DNA of 64,000 nt, from contig NC_014623.1 in assembly GCF_000165485.1 (NCBI RefSeq), positions 6,652,893 through 6,716,892 of the forward strand, given 5' to 3'. Below, in pieces: positions 17,002 through 25,065 of this stretch (positions are counted from its first letter, which is position 1; every line of letters starts with the position of its first letter). Made by a program: the position numbers and the translations under genes. The DNA is from Stigmatella aurantiaca DW4/3-1 (GTDB lineage: Bacteria; Myxococcota; Myxococcia; Myxococcales; Myxococcaceae). A model generated the notes under the pieces. The model was not told where the DNA came from. It was given only the letters and a program-made list of their open reading frames with translations, and ran no database searches.

Positions 17002-18375
17002 TCAGGAAACGGACAGCGCATTCTCCGCAATGACGCCGCGGTACCAGAGTGCACTGTCTTTGGGGATGCGCTGCTGGGTCTTGTAATCCACCCAGACGAT
17101 TCCGAAGCGCTGTGAGTAGCCGCGGTCCCACTCGAAGTTGTCCATGAGAGACCACACGAAGTAGCCGGCCACCGGCGCCCCCTGCTCCATCGCGCGCCTG
17201 GCCGCGATGAAGTGGTCTCGCAAGAAGCTGAGCCGCTTCTCATCCCTCACACGCCCATCCTCGCCGGGAGCCGTCGAGTAGCTTGCACCGTTCTCGGTGA
17301 TGTAGATCTTCCGCGGCCTGTAATCGAGGTGAACCCGCATGAGGATCTCCCGGAGACCATCGGGGTAGACCTCCCAGCCCATCTCGGTCCACTCCTTCTC
17401 GGGCGCGACGAACACCGTGCGGGGCTCGTTCTGCGCCTCCGGCACCTTGTCGCTCCGCACGACCGCGCGGTTGTAGTAGTTGATCCCCAGGAAGTCACAC
17501 TTCACCGCGATCTCCTGGAGATCCCCCGGCTTCACCACCGTGAGCCCTTCGGGCGGCAGGTGTCCGGCCGCGATGTGGTCCGCGATCATGTCCGCCGGGT
17601 AGTGGTGTCCGAACAGCGGGTCGAGGAACCAGCGGTTGAAGTAGCCGTCGAAGTGCCGGGCCGCATCGCGGTCCGCATCGCTCGGCGAGGCGGGCACCCA
17701 GGGCGTCAGGTTCAGGGTGATCCCCACCTCGGCCCCCGGGCTCGCGGCACGAATGACGGGGACGGCGAGCCCATGGGACAAGAGGACGTGATGGCTCGCG
17801 GCAAGCGCCGCGCGGTAGTCCTTCAAGCCCGGCGCATGGATGCCCATCTGGTAGCTGAGCATGCTCGCGCACCACGGCTCATTGTGGGTGATCCACTTCT
17901 TCACCCGGTCTCCCAAGGAGCGCGCGACGACGCCCGCGTACTCGACGAACGCCTCCGCCGTCGACCGCTTCGCCCAGCCGCCCTCGTCCTGGAGCACCTG
18001 GGGCAGATCCCAATGGTACAGCGTCACATAGGGCTCGATCCCCGCCTCGAGCAGCGCATCCACCAGACGGCCATAGAAGTCCAGGCCGGGCGGGTTCACC
18101 TTTCCGCGGCCCCCCGGGATGATGCGCGGCCACGCGACGGAGAAGCGGTAGTGCTTGATCCCCAGGCCCTTCATCAGCGCGATGTCTTCACGGAAGCGAT
18201 GGTAGTGATCGCAAGCAACATCGCCGTTCGTGCCGTCCCTCACCTTGCCGGGCGTCTTCGAGAAACGATCCCAGATCGACTCACCGCGCCCGTCCTCCAT
18301 CGCGGCGCCTTCGATCTGATAGGAGGATGTGGCGACCCCCCAGGCGAACTCTTTGGGAAAGCTGATATTTGTCAT
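17002..18375 (-). CDS. Glycoside hydrolase family 1 beta-glucosidase
   Basis: This 457-aa protein is of full family length with no signal peptide. The acid/base Glu166 lies in ITHNEPW and the nucleophile Glu361 in YITENGAS. The start FPKEFAWGVATSSYQIEGA and the WSLMDNFEWDRGYSQRFGIVWVDY segment are typical. It hydrolyses cellobiose and aryl or alkyl beta-glucosides, possibly also galactosides. It follows a complete ABC importer on the same strand, which suggests that imported beta-glucosides are cut inside the cell. Confidence 0.95.
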   Translation of the reverse strand: MTNISFPKEFAWGVATSSYQIEGAAMEDGRGESIWDRFSKTPGKVRDGTNGDVACDHYHRFREDIALMKGLGIKHYRFSVAWPRIIPGGRGKVNPPGLDFYGRLVDALLEAGIEPYVTLYHWDLPQVLQDEGGWAKRSTAEAFVEYAGVVARSLGDRVKKWITHNEPWCASMLSYQMGIHAPGLKDYRAALAASHHVLLSHGLAVPVIRAASPGAEVGITLNLTPWVPASPSDADRDAARHFDGYFNRWFLDPLFGHHYPADMIADHIAAGHLPPEGLTVVKPGDLQEIAVKCDFLGINYYNRAVVRSDKVPEAQNEPRTVFVAPEKEWTEMGWEVYPDGLREILMRVHLDYRPRKIYITENGASYSTAPGEDGRVRDEKRLSFLRDHFIAARRAMEQGAPVAGYFVWSLMDNFEWDRGYSQRFGIVWVDYKTQQRIPKDSALWYRGVIAENALSVS

Positions 18376-18422
18376 GCGTTTGGGACCTCGGTCCTGCGAG
18401 TCTTATCAAGACGCAGCCGCCC

Positions 18423-19475
18423 TCAGACCGCATTCCTCGAGGCAGCGGCGCTTCGCTCCTGAGGGACCTCCATACCGGACGCGACGCCCTCGCCAAACAA
18501 ATGGCAGCGCACCCAGCGTCCCTGTTCGATCCGCGTCGCGCCCGGCATCGCTTTGCGGCACACCGCCATGACACTCGGACACCGGTCAGCGAAAGGACAG
18601 CCAGGAGGCGGATCAATCAGCTTGGGCGCACCTGACTTCGCCTTCAGGGCGCTCTTCATCGAGCCGTTCGGGTCGGGCACCGCCGAGAGCAGGAGCTGCG
18701 TGTACGGGTGCGCGGGCTTGTGCATCAGCTCCTCGCTCGGCGCGCCCTCCACGATGTGTCCCGCGTACATCACCATGGTCCGGTCCGCGAAGTAGCGCGC
18801 ACTCGCGATGTCATGCGTGATGTACAGGTACGAGATTCCCCGTTGCTCCTTGAGGCGCTCCATCAGGTTCAAGACGCCGACGCGGATGGACACATCGAGC
18901 ATGGAGATCGGCTCGTCGGCCAAAATCACAGAGGGCCCGGGCGCCAGCGCTCGCGCGATGGCCACGCGCTGCCGCTGTCCTCCCGAGAGCTGATGCGGGT
19001 ACCGGGCGGCGAGCTCGGCCGCCGGGTTCAGGTCCACGGTCGCGAGCAGCTCGTGCACGCGATCCTTGAGCTCCGCGGCGCTCTTCGCCTTTCCGTGCAG
19101 GAGCAACGGCCTTTCCAGGTGATTGCCGATGGTGTGGACCGGGTTCAGCGAACCGAACGGGTCCTGAAAGATCATCTGCACCTGCGACCGGTAGTCGAGC
19201 GAGGCCCGCCGCGGCTCCTCCTGAAGGATGTCCCGGCCCCGGAAGAAGATCTTCCCGCTCGACGGATCCATCAGCCGCACGAGCAGCCGCGCGATCGTGC
19301 TCTTGCCACTGCCCGACTCGCCGACGAGCGCCACCACCTGCCGCGCCCCCAAGGCGAAGGAGACTTCATTCAGGGCGCGCAGCCGCTTCGGACGGAAGCC
19401 CCCTCCCACCTGAAAATATTTGCCGAGGTCTTTCGCCTCGAGGATCACCTGATTCTCCAGGCTGGCGGTCGTCAT
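18423..19475 (-). CDS. ABC importer ATP-binding protein (DppF/OppF type)
   Basis: This is a 350-aa ATPase. Walker A is GESGSGKST, the signature LSGGQRQRVAIARAL, Walker B VILADEP, and the switch His is in ITHD. The C-terminal oligopeptide-transporter extension has the conserved CPFADRCP cysteine cluster. Its ATG overlaps the stop of the upstream ATPase gene by 4 bases (ATGA), which indicates translational coupling. It energises import by the two permeases encoded upstream. Confidence 0.92.
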   Translation of the reverse strand: MTTASLENQVILEAKDLGKYFQVGGGFRPKRLRALNEVSFALGARQVVALVGESGSGKSTIARLLVRLMDPSSGKIFFRGRDILQEEPRRASLDYRSQVQMIFQDPFGSLNPVHTIGNHLERPLLLHGKAKSAAELKDRVHELLATVDLNPAAELAARYPHQLSGGQRQRVAIARALAPGPSVILADEPISMLDVSIRVGVLNLMERLKEQRGISYLYITHDIASARYFADRTMVMYAGHIVEGAPSEELMHKPAHPYTQLLLSAVPDPNGSMKSALKAKSGAPKLIDPPPGCPFADRCPSVMAVCRKAMPGATRIEQGRWVRCHLFGEGVASGMEVPQERSAAASRNAV

Positions 19476-20446
19476 GTGGGTGAGTCCAGGTGGCAGGCTT
19501 CGATGTGATCAGGCCCCAGCTCGCGCAGTTCGGGCACGTCGGAGCGGCAGCGGTCCATCGCCGAGGGGCATCGCTGGTGAAAGCGGCACCCGCCGGGGAG
19601 CTTTCGCATGTCCGGGGGCGATCCAGAAATGCCGACAAGCTTCTTGCGCGGCCCTCTGACCGAGGGAACCGAGCCCAGCAGCCCCTTGGTGTACGGGTGC
19701 CTGGGCGCATGGAAGAGCTCCTGAGAGGGCGCCATCTCCATGAGCTTGCCCGCGTAGAGGACCGCGATGCGCGTGGAGAACTCGAGGATCAGCGAGAGAT
19801 CATGCGTGATGAACAGGATCGAGAACCCAAGCTTCTCCTTGAGCTCCGAGACCTGGTGCAAGATCTCCTTCTGCACCACCACGTCGAGCGCGGTCGTCGG
19901 CTCGTCCATGAGCATCAGGGGCGGCTCGAGCGCCAAAGCGATCGCGATCACCACGCGCTGCCGCATTCCGCCCGAGAGCTGATGCGGGTAGCTCGTCAAC
20001 CGGGAGCTGTCGATCCCCACGAGCTTCAGCAGCGCAACGGCCCTGTCGAGCGCATCGGAACGCTTCACGCGCTGGTGCGCCTGGATCGCGTCCACGATCT
20101 GCTCCCCGATCGTCAGGATCGGGTTGAGCGAGTTCATCGCGCTCTGGAAAACGAGCGAGATTTTGCGCCAGCGCAGCTGCCGCAACTGCGCCTCGTTCAT
20201 CGCCAGCACATCCTCGCCCTCGAAGAGCACCTGCCCCCCGGAGATCACGGCGGGAGGACGGAGGATCCGCAGCAGGGCCTGGGCCACGGTGGACTTGCCG
20301 CTGCCCGACTCCCCAGCGAGCCCGAGCACTTCGCCACGCCCGATGTCGAACGAGACGCCGTCGACAGCGCACACGGGGCCCGCGGGCGTCAGGTACTCGA
20401 CCCGGAGATCCCGCACTGACAGCAACGCCGGGGGCTTAGCTTCCAT
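19472..20446 (-). CDS. ABC importer ATP-binding protein (DppD/OppD type)
   Basis: This is a 324-aa ATPase. Walker A is GESGSGKST, the signature LSGGMRQRVVIAIAL, Walker B MLMDEPTTALD, and the switch FITHD. The C-terminal CRFHQRCPSAMDRC cluster is the oligopeptide/dipeptide ABC extension. The gene overlaps the permease gene upstream by 11 bases and the second ATPase gene by 4. It forms a heterodimer with the neighbouring ATPase by family rule. Confidence 0.92.
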   Translation of the reverse strand: MEAKPPALLSVRDLRVEYLTPAGPVCAVDGVSFDIGRGEVLGLAGESGSGKSTVAQALLRILRPPAVISGGQVLFEGEDVLAMNEAQLRQLRWRKISLVFQSAMNSLNPILTIGEQIVDAIQAHQRVKRSDALDRAVALLKLVGIDSSRLTSYPHQLSGGMRQRVVIAIALALEPPLMLMDEPTTALDVVVQKEILHQVSELKEKLGFSILFITHDLSLILEFSTRIAVLYAGKLMEMAPSQELFHAPRHPYTKGLLGSVPSVRGPRKKLVGISGSPPDMRKLPGGCRFHQRCPSAMDRCRSDVPELRELGPDHIEACHLDSPT

Positions 20447-21404
20447 GGCGCCTCACCACGGGGGTCGAGAGCCCCGGTTCCAAGTCATGGCTCTTGAGCA
20501 ACCGCGTCCATGTCCCTTCCGCCCGCAGCCGGGGGTTGGTGATCTCATCGATCGCGAAGTTGACGAGCACCAGCGCGAAGCCGATGAGCGCGACGCACAC
20601 GCCCGTGGGAACGACGGTCCACCAAGCGCCCGTCAACAAGGCCGCGTTGTTGGCGGCCCAGTACAGGTTCGTGCCCCAGGTCACCACGCTGACGTCGCCA
20701 ATCCCCAGGAACTCGAGCCCCACCTGCGCGCCGATCGCATAGACCGTCGCCGAGATGAAGCCGCTCATCAGGAGCGACGTCATGTTGGGGAGGACCTCCC
20801 GGAAGATGATCCGGAGGCGGCCCTCGCCGCTCACGATCGCGGCCAGGACGAAGTCTTTTTCCCGCAGCGAGAGGATCTGCGCACGCAGCATGCGTGCATT
20901 CCATGCCCACCCCGTGATGATGAGCACGACGCCAATGGTGACGGGCCCGGGCTTCAGGTAGGCCGCGATCACGACCGCCATGGGCAGTCCGGGGATGATC
21001 AGGAACACGTTGGTGATGAACGACAGAACACTGTCGATCCACCCGCCGAAGAACCCGGCGATCATCCCGACGGCCGCGCCAATCACCATCACGGCAAAGC
21101 CGGTCAGGAACCCCACGGCCAGCGACGTGCGAGCCCCTGCGATCGTCTGGACGAGCACATCCTGCCCCTGCCCCGTGGTCCCGAAGAGATACTCGGAGGA
21201 GGGAGGCTGGTGCGGCGCGCTCACGAACGCGGATGGATCCCCCTTCACGAGCAGCGGTCCGAACAGACCGAGCAGCACGAAGAAAAGGATCAGGATGGCT
21301 CCGGCCGAGGCCTTGCGATTCTCCAGGAGCTGCCAGATGAACCCCGAGCGCTGCTTCTTCGCCTGATTCGCGGATGACATTCCAGGCCCCTTCTCTCCAC
21401 CCAT
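20436..21404 (-). CDS. ABC importer permease (DppC/OppC type)
   Basis: This 322-aa inner-membrane protein has about six transmembrane helices. The N-terminal OppC-like helix (GAILILFFVLLGLFGPLLVKGDP) is followed by the periplasmic YLFGTTGQGQDVLVQTIAGARTSL motif. The coupling region has REKDFVLAAIVSGEGRLRIIFREVLPN. The start codon overlaps the stop of the other permease (TGATG). It forms the channel with the DppB-type subunit. Confidence 0.92.
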   Translation of the reverse strand: MGGEKGPGMSSANQAKKQRSGFIWQLLENRKASAGAILILFFVLLGLFGPLLVKGDPSAFVSAPHQPPSSEYLFGTTGQGQDVLVQTIAGARTSLAVGFLTGFAVMVIGAAVGMIAGFFGGWIDSVLSFITNVFLIIPGLPMAVVIAAYLKPGPVTIGVVLIITGWAWNARMLRAQILSLREKDFVLAAIVSGEGRLRIIFREVLPNMTSLLMSGFISATVYAIGAQVGLEFLGIGDVSVVTWGTNLYWAANNAALLTGAWWTVVPTGVCVALIGFALVLVNFAIDEITNPRLRAEGTWTRLLKSHDLEPGLSTPVVRRHGS

Positions 21405-22381
21405 CAGCGAGCCCGCGTCCGGGGATCAAGCCATACGTAAAGGACGTCCACCAGCAGGTTCGCCGCCAGCACGGCCAACGTGATGGTCAGGAAGATGCCC
21501 TGCATGAGGGGATAGTCCTGGTTGCGCACCGCCTGGATGAGCAGGTAGCCCTGTCCCGGGTACGAGAACACGATTTCGGTCAGCAGCGAACCCGAGAGGA
21601 CGAATCCCAGCGCCATTCCGAAGCCCGTGATGTTCGGCAGGAGCGCATTGCGGGCGGCGTAGTGGAACATGATCCGCTTCTGGGACAGGCCCTTGGCGTT
21701 CGCCATGGTGATGTAGTCCTCGGCGAGCACGCCCACCATCGTGCTGCGCATGCTGAGCATCCAGCCCCCGAGCGACGCGATCACGATCGCCGCCACCGGC
21801 AACACCATGTGCTGGACCACGCTGAAGATGAACTCGCCACTCAACGCCGGTGCGAGCGTGTCACTGTAGGCATGCCGGAGGGGGAAGATGCCAAACACGA
21901 ACCCCAGCGCGTAGAGCAACACCATCGCGAGCCAGAAGTAGGGAAACGCCCCCAGGAAGATCAGCACCGGCGGCATCACTGAATCCAGCCACCCGCCACG
22001 CCGCCAGGTGGCGACCACGCCCAGCGCCGTCCCGAGCGAGAAGGCGATGATGACCGCGATGCCCGAGAGCAGCAGCGTCCAGCCAAGCCCCGTGGCGATC
22101 ACCTCCGTCACGTTCGCGGGGAAGTACGCGACGGAGATGCCCAGGTCGCCCTGGAACAGGTGGAGCACGTACGTGAAGTACTGCTGATACAGCGGGGCGT
22201 CCGTGAACCCGAACGCCAACCGCAGGGCATCAATGGCCTCGGGCTGAAGCTGCCCCTGGAAGCGGGCGAACATCAGCGAAGCCGGATCGCCGGGCATGAG
22301 GCGCGGGATCAAGAAGTTCAGTGTGAGCGAGGCCCACGCGGCGACCGCGTACAAGCCCAGGTTTCTCAGGAGATGTCGCAC
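21404..22381 (-). CDS. ABC importer permease (DppB/OppB type)
   Basis: This 325-aa permease begins with the typical N-terminal helix (AAWASLTLNFLIPRLMPGDPASL). The coupling motif LAEDYITMANAKGLSQKRIMFHYAARNALLPN matches the EAA loop of the DppB group. It lies 34 bases downstream of the binding-protein gene and overlaps the next permease by one base. Confidence 0.92.
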   Translation of the reverse strand: MRHLLRNLGLYAVAAWASLTLNFLIPRLMPGDPASLMFARFQGQLQPEAIDALRLAFGFTDAPLYQQYFTYVLHLFQGDLGISVAYFPANVTEVIATGLGWTLLLSGIAVIIAFSLGTALGVVATWRRGGWLDSVMPPVLIFLGAFPYFWLAMVLLYALGFVFGIFPLRHAYSDTLAPALSGEFIFSVVQHMVLPVAAIVIASLGGWMLSMRSTMVGVLAEDYITMANAKGLSQKRIMFHYAARNALLPNITGFGMALGFVLSGSLLTEIVFSYPGQGYLLIQAVRNQDYPLMQGIFLTITLAVLAANLLVDVLYVWLDPRTRAR

Positions 22382-22415
22382 GGCGCCGGATGAGCCTTTC
22401 TCGAACGCACTGACG

Positions 22416-24125
22416 CTACTTGGGCTTCACTTCCACCAGGACGAACAAGTTCTCGGGAGAACTGTTGGGCGTGAGCTTCGCGTACGGATTGTCCTTGTTC
22501 GGGAAGTTCGTGAAGCGGCTCGTATTGTACTCCCCCCAGGACGGGCCCGGAAAGAGCGGGATGGAGGGCGCGTTCTGCACGAAGATCACCTGCATCTGAT
22601 CGGCGAGCTTCCTCTGCTCCGCCTCGTCATTCGTGCCCTCGAACGCCCGCAGGAGCGCGTCGGCTTCCTTGTTCCCGTAGCGGTGCCAGTTCCGGGCCGC
22701 GATCTCGCCAACCGGCCGGATCGTCTCGCTCGACATGAGGTCGCGGTAGAAGTGATACGGCGTCGGCTCCTCCGAGGACCACCCCATGCTCAGGTCAAAC
22801 TCGCCCTTCTGGATCCGCTCGAAGTAAGGGCTGAAGTCGTAGGTCTTCAAGGTGGCGTTGAAGCCCACCTGCTTGAGGTTCTGCGTGATGATCTGCGCGG
22901 CGCGAACCCAGTCCGACCAGCCCGTGACGACGTTGACATCGAAGCTCAGGGGCTTCTTGTCCGCCCCCACCCGCATGCCGTCCTCGCCCTTCTTGAAGCC
23001 CGCCTCGTCGAGCAGTGCGTTCGCCTTGGCCAGGTCGAGCTTGGTCCAATCGCCCTCCTCCAGCGCCTTGGCATTGCGCCAGCGGTTGTGCGCGTCGCTG
23101 AGCGCCGTCGCGTCCGCGGGCCGCGTGTAGCCGTACATCGCGACCTTGACGATCTGATCGCGGTCGATCGCCATGCTGATCGCCTTGCGCACACGGACAT
23201 CATTGAAGGGCTTCTTCGTGGTGTTCACGTAGAGCATCGTGGTGTTGCCCACGAGCGGGAACCAGAAGTGGTTGTTCTCCTTGTCCTTGCTGACATAGAC
23301 CCGCTCGATGTCGGGCACGAAGCTGCCGGCCCAGTCCAGCTCCCCGGTGAGCAGCGCGAGGTTCGCTTGATCGTTGCCCGGGTACGCCGGGAAGCGGATG
23401 CTCTCGACGGCGGGCTTGCCCTTCTGCCAGTAGTTCGGGTTGCGCCCGAGCTCGAAGATCTGATTCTGGAAGACCTTCACCTCGGTGAACGGGCCCGTGC
23501 CCACGGGCGTCTCGTTCTTGTAGATGACCGGGTCGGCGACGTCCTTCCACTTGTGCTCCGGCACGATCGGCTGATGGACGATGTAGATGAGGCCGGGCAC
23601 GTAGGAGCGCGACAAGGTGAACTCGACCGTCGTGTCATCCTTGGCCTGCACCCCTTCGACGAAGCCCCACACCGCCGAAAAATCCAGGGCCTTGTGCTTC
23701 TTGAGGAGCTCGAAGGTGAAGGCCACGTCCTTGGCCGTGAACGGTTGGCCATCCGACCACTTCACGCCGGGGCGCAGGGTCAAGGTGAGCTTCTTGTTGT
23801 CCGCGCTCCACTCGTGCTTCTCGGCCAGCCAAGGCACGAACTCGCCCTTGAGCGTGTTGAAGATCATCAACGGCTCGTAGACACCCGCGCGGGTCGGAAA
23901 GCGCGCGGTGCCCGGAGCGATCAAGGGATTGAAATTCCGGATCCACGAAGCCTGCTGCTCCTGAGCGGCCGTGAGTGCGGTGGTCTTCACTGCGGCGGCG
24001 GCGGGGGTAGCCCCAGGAGTTGCCGCGGGAGCGGGCTGGGCGCCCTCCTGCGAGCTTTTTGAGCAGTGAACGAGGCCCCCGAGCGACAACAGGGACAGGC
24101 ACATCATCAGCAGCCGGCGTGACAT
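22416..24125 (-). CDS. ABC solute-binding lipoprotein (SBP_bac_5 family)
   Basis: This is a 569-aa lipoprotein with lipobox LVHC, then an Ala/Pro linker and a family-5 binding domain (GVKWSDGQPFTAKDVAFTFELLKKHKA, ETPVGTGPFTEVKVF, VRKAISMAIDRDQIVK, QRKLADQMQVIF). Family members bind peptides, nickel or oligosaccharides. The GH1 and GH3 genes downstream favour beta-glucan or cello-oligosaccharides, like the cellobiose systems of Thermotoga and Pyrococcus. This substrate assignment is inference. It is the first gene of the seven-gene operon. Confidence 0.9.
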   Translation of the reverse strand: MSRRLLMMCLSLLSLGGLVHCSKSSQEGAQPAPAATPGATPAAAAVKTTALTAAQEQQASWIRNFNPLIAPGTARFPTRAGVYEPLMIFNTLKGEFVPWLAEKHEWSADNKKLTLTLRPGVKWSDGQPFTAKDVAFTFELLKKHKALDFSAVWGFVEGVQAKDDTTVEFTLSRSYVPGLIYIVHQPIVPEHKWKDVADPVIYKNETPVGTGPFTEVKVFQNQIFELGRNPNYWQKGKPAVESIRFPAYPGNDQANLALLTGELDWAGSFVPDIERVYVSKDKENNHFWFPLVGNTTMLYVNTTKKPFNDVRVRKAISMAIDRDQIVKVAMYGYTRPADATALSDAHNRWRNAKALEEGDWTKLDLAKANALLDEAGFKKGEDGMRVGADKKPLSFDVNVVTGWSDWVRAAQIITQNLKQVGFNATLKTYDFSPYFERIQKGEFDLSMGWSSEEPTPYHFYRDLMSSETIRPVGEIAARNWHRYGNKEADALLRAFEGTNDEAEQRKLADQMQVIFVQNAPSIPLFPGPSWGEYNTSRFTNFPNKDNPYAKLTPNSSPENLFVLVEVKPK

Positions 24126-24511
24126 GGATCGCTCCTACGTGAGGAGTGCCCCATATATGCTATCCTCATGACGTCTGGCAGATTCGTTTTTCGACGCAAA
24201 GCGTCATCGGAGGAGGCTCCGCGCTCTCACAAGAGCGGCCATCCCGGGCGCACCCAGCGTCCTCCAGGGACTCGCACTGCCTGGATCAGCCGCTTGTGGC
24301 CTTCCTGGGAAGTCATGCTTTCTGGCCTTGGGCGGCTGACGCAGGGCGTCGTAACGCCTGCCGCACCGCCTGCATGGGATGCCCTCCAGGCAGCCTGGCA
24401 TCCCCGCTCTCTCAACGACGATGAAGCCTCCCAGCGGACGGGGGGAATGTCTGAATCCTCAGCCGCCAGAGAGCGATTCTCTCTCAAGAGCGGATGCGAT
24501 AACCAAGACCC
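24126..24511. promoter_or_regulatory. Divergent intergenic region with inverted repeat upstream of the importer operon
   Basis: These 386 bases lie between the minus-strand importer operon and a plus-strand lipoprotein gene. No gene is supported. GACGC-AAA-GCGTC at 24193-24205 is a perfect 5-bp inverted repeat 68 bases upstream of the binding-protein ATG and could be an operator. The stretch next to that gene (about 24150-24190) is locally AT-rich, as promoters are. The assignment is tentative. Confidence 0.3.
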
Positions 24512-25027
24512 GTGACTTCACCCCCGGTTCTGACTCTCTTCTTGGCGCTTCTGACAACGCTCCTGACTGCTTGCGCGTCGTCACCGCCCCTTCCCTCCGC
24601 ATCGGCCTATCCAACGGCCGTGAGTCAGTTCGGCTGGCTTGCGGGAAGCTGGCATGCGGAGGATGGCACCACCTATCTCGAAGAGACCTGGAGCCCCCCG
24701 GAAGGGGACTCGATGATTGGAATGTTTCGAGCGGTGAAGGACGGAACCGCCGGCTTCTATGAGTTGATGGCCATCGAGCGGGAAGGCGATGGCATCGTCC
24801 TGCGGATGTTGCACTTCGGTCCCCAGTTCACGCCCCATGAGGGCGACGGACGCCCCATGAAGTACGCGCTCGTGGAAACAGCCGGAGCCCAGCAGGCCAC
24901 CTTCGAGACGTCGAGCGAAGACCGGGTGCGACGCATTGTCTACCGCTTGCAGCAAGACCGCACGCTCCACATCGACCTGCTGAACCAGGAGGGCACTCCC
25001 GTCGAGCAGTTCACCCTGGTTCGATAA
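24512..25027 (+). CDS. DUF6265-like lipoprotein
   Basis: This is a 171-aa protein with a GTG start and a signal peptide ending in LLTAC. The mature part, LAGSWHAEDGTTYLEETWSPPEGDSMIGMFR, matches the lipocalin-like DUF6265 pattern in which a conserved Trp and Gly begin a small beta-barrel. It probably sits in the outer or inner membrane as a small binding lipoprotein. Ligand and role are unknown. Confidence 0.7.
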   Translation: MTSPPVLTLFLALLTTLLTACASSPPLPSASAYPTAVSQFGWLAGSWHAEDGTTYLEETWSPPEGDSMIGMFRAVKDGTAGFYELMAIEREGDGIVLRMLHFGPQFTPHEGDGRPMKYALVETAGAQQATFETSSEDRVRRIVYRLQQDRTLHIDLLNQEGTPVEQFTLVR

Positions 25028-25065
25028 CTCGAGCAGGCTCACATGAGGGCCCAGACGGCCGCACG

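Noticed and set aside
14890-17115. 741-codon plus-strand open frame over the GH3 gene
   Set aside because: Antisense shadow of a clearly conserved glycoside hydrolase; no motifs of its own.
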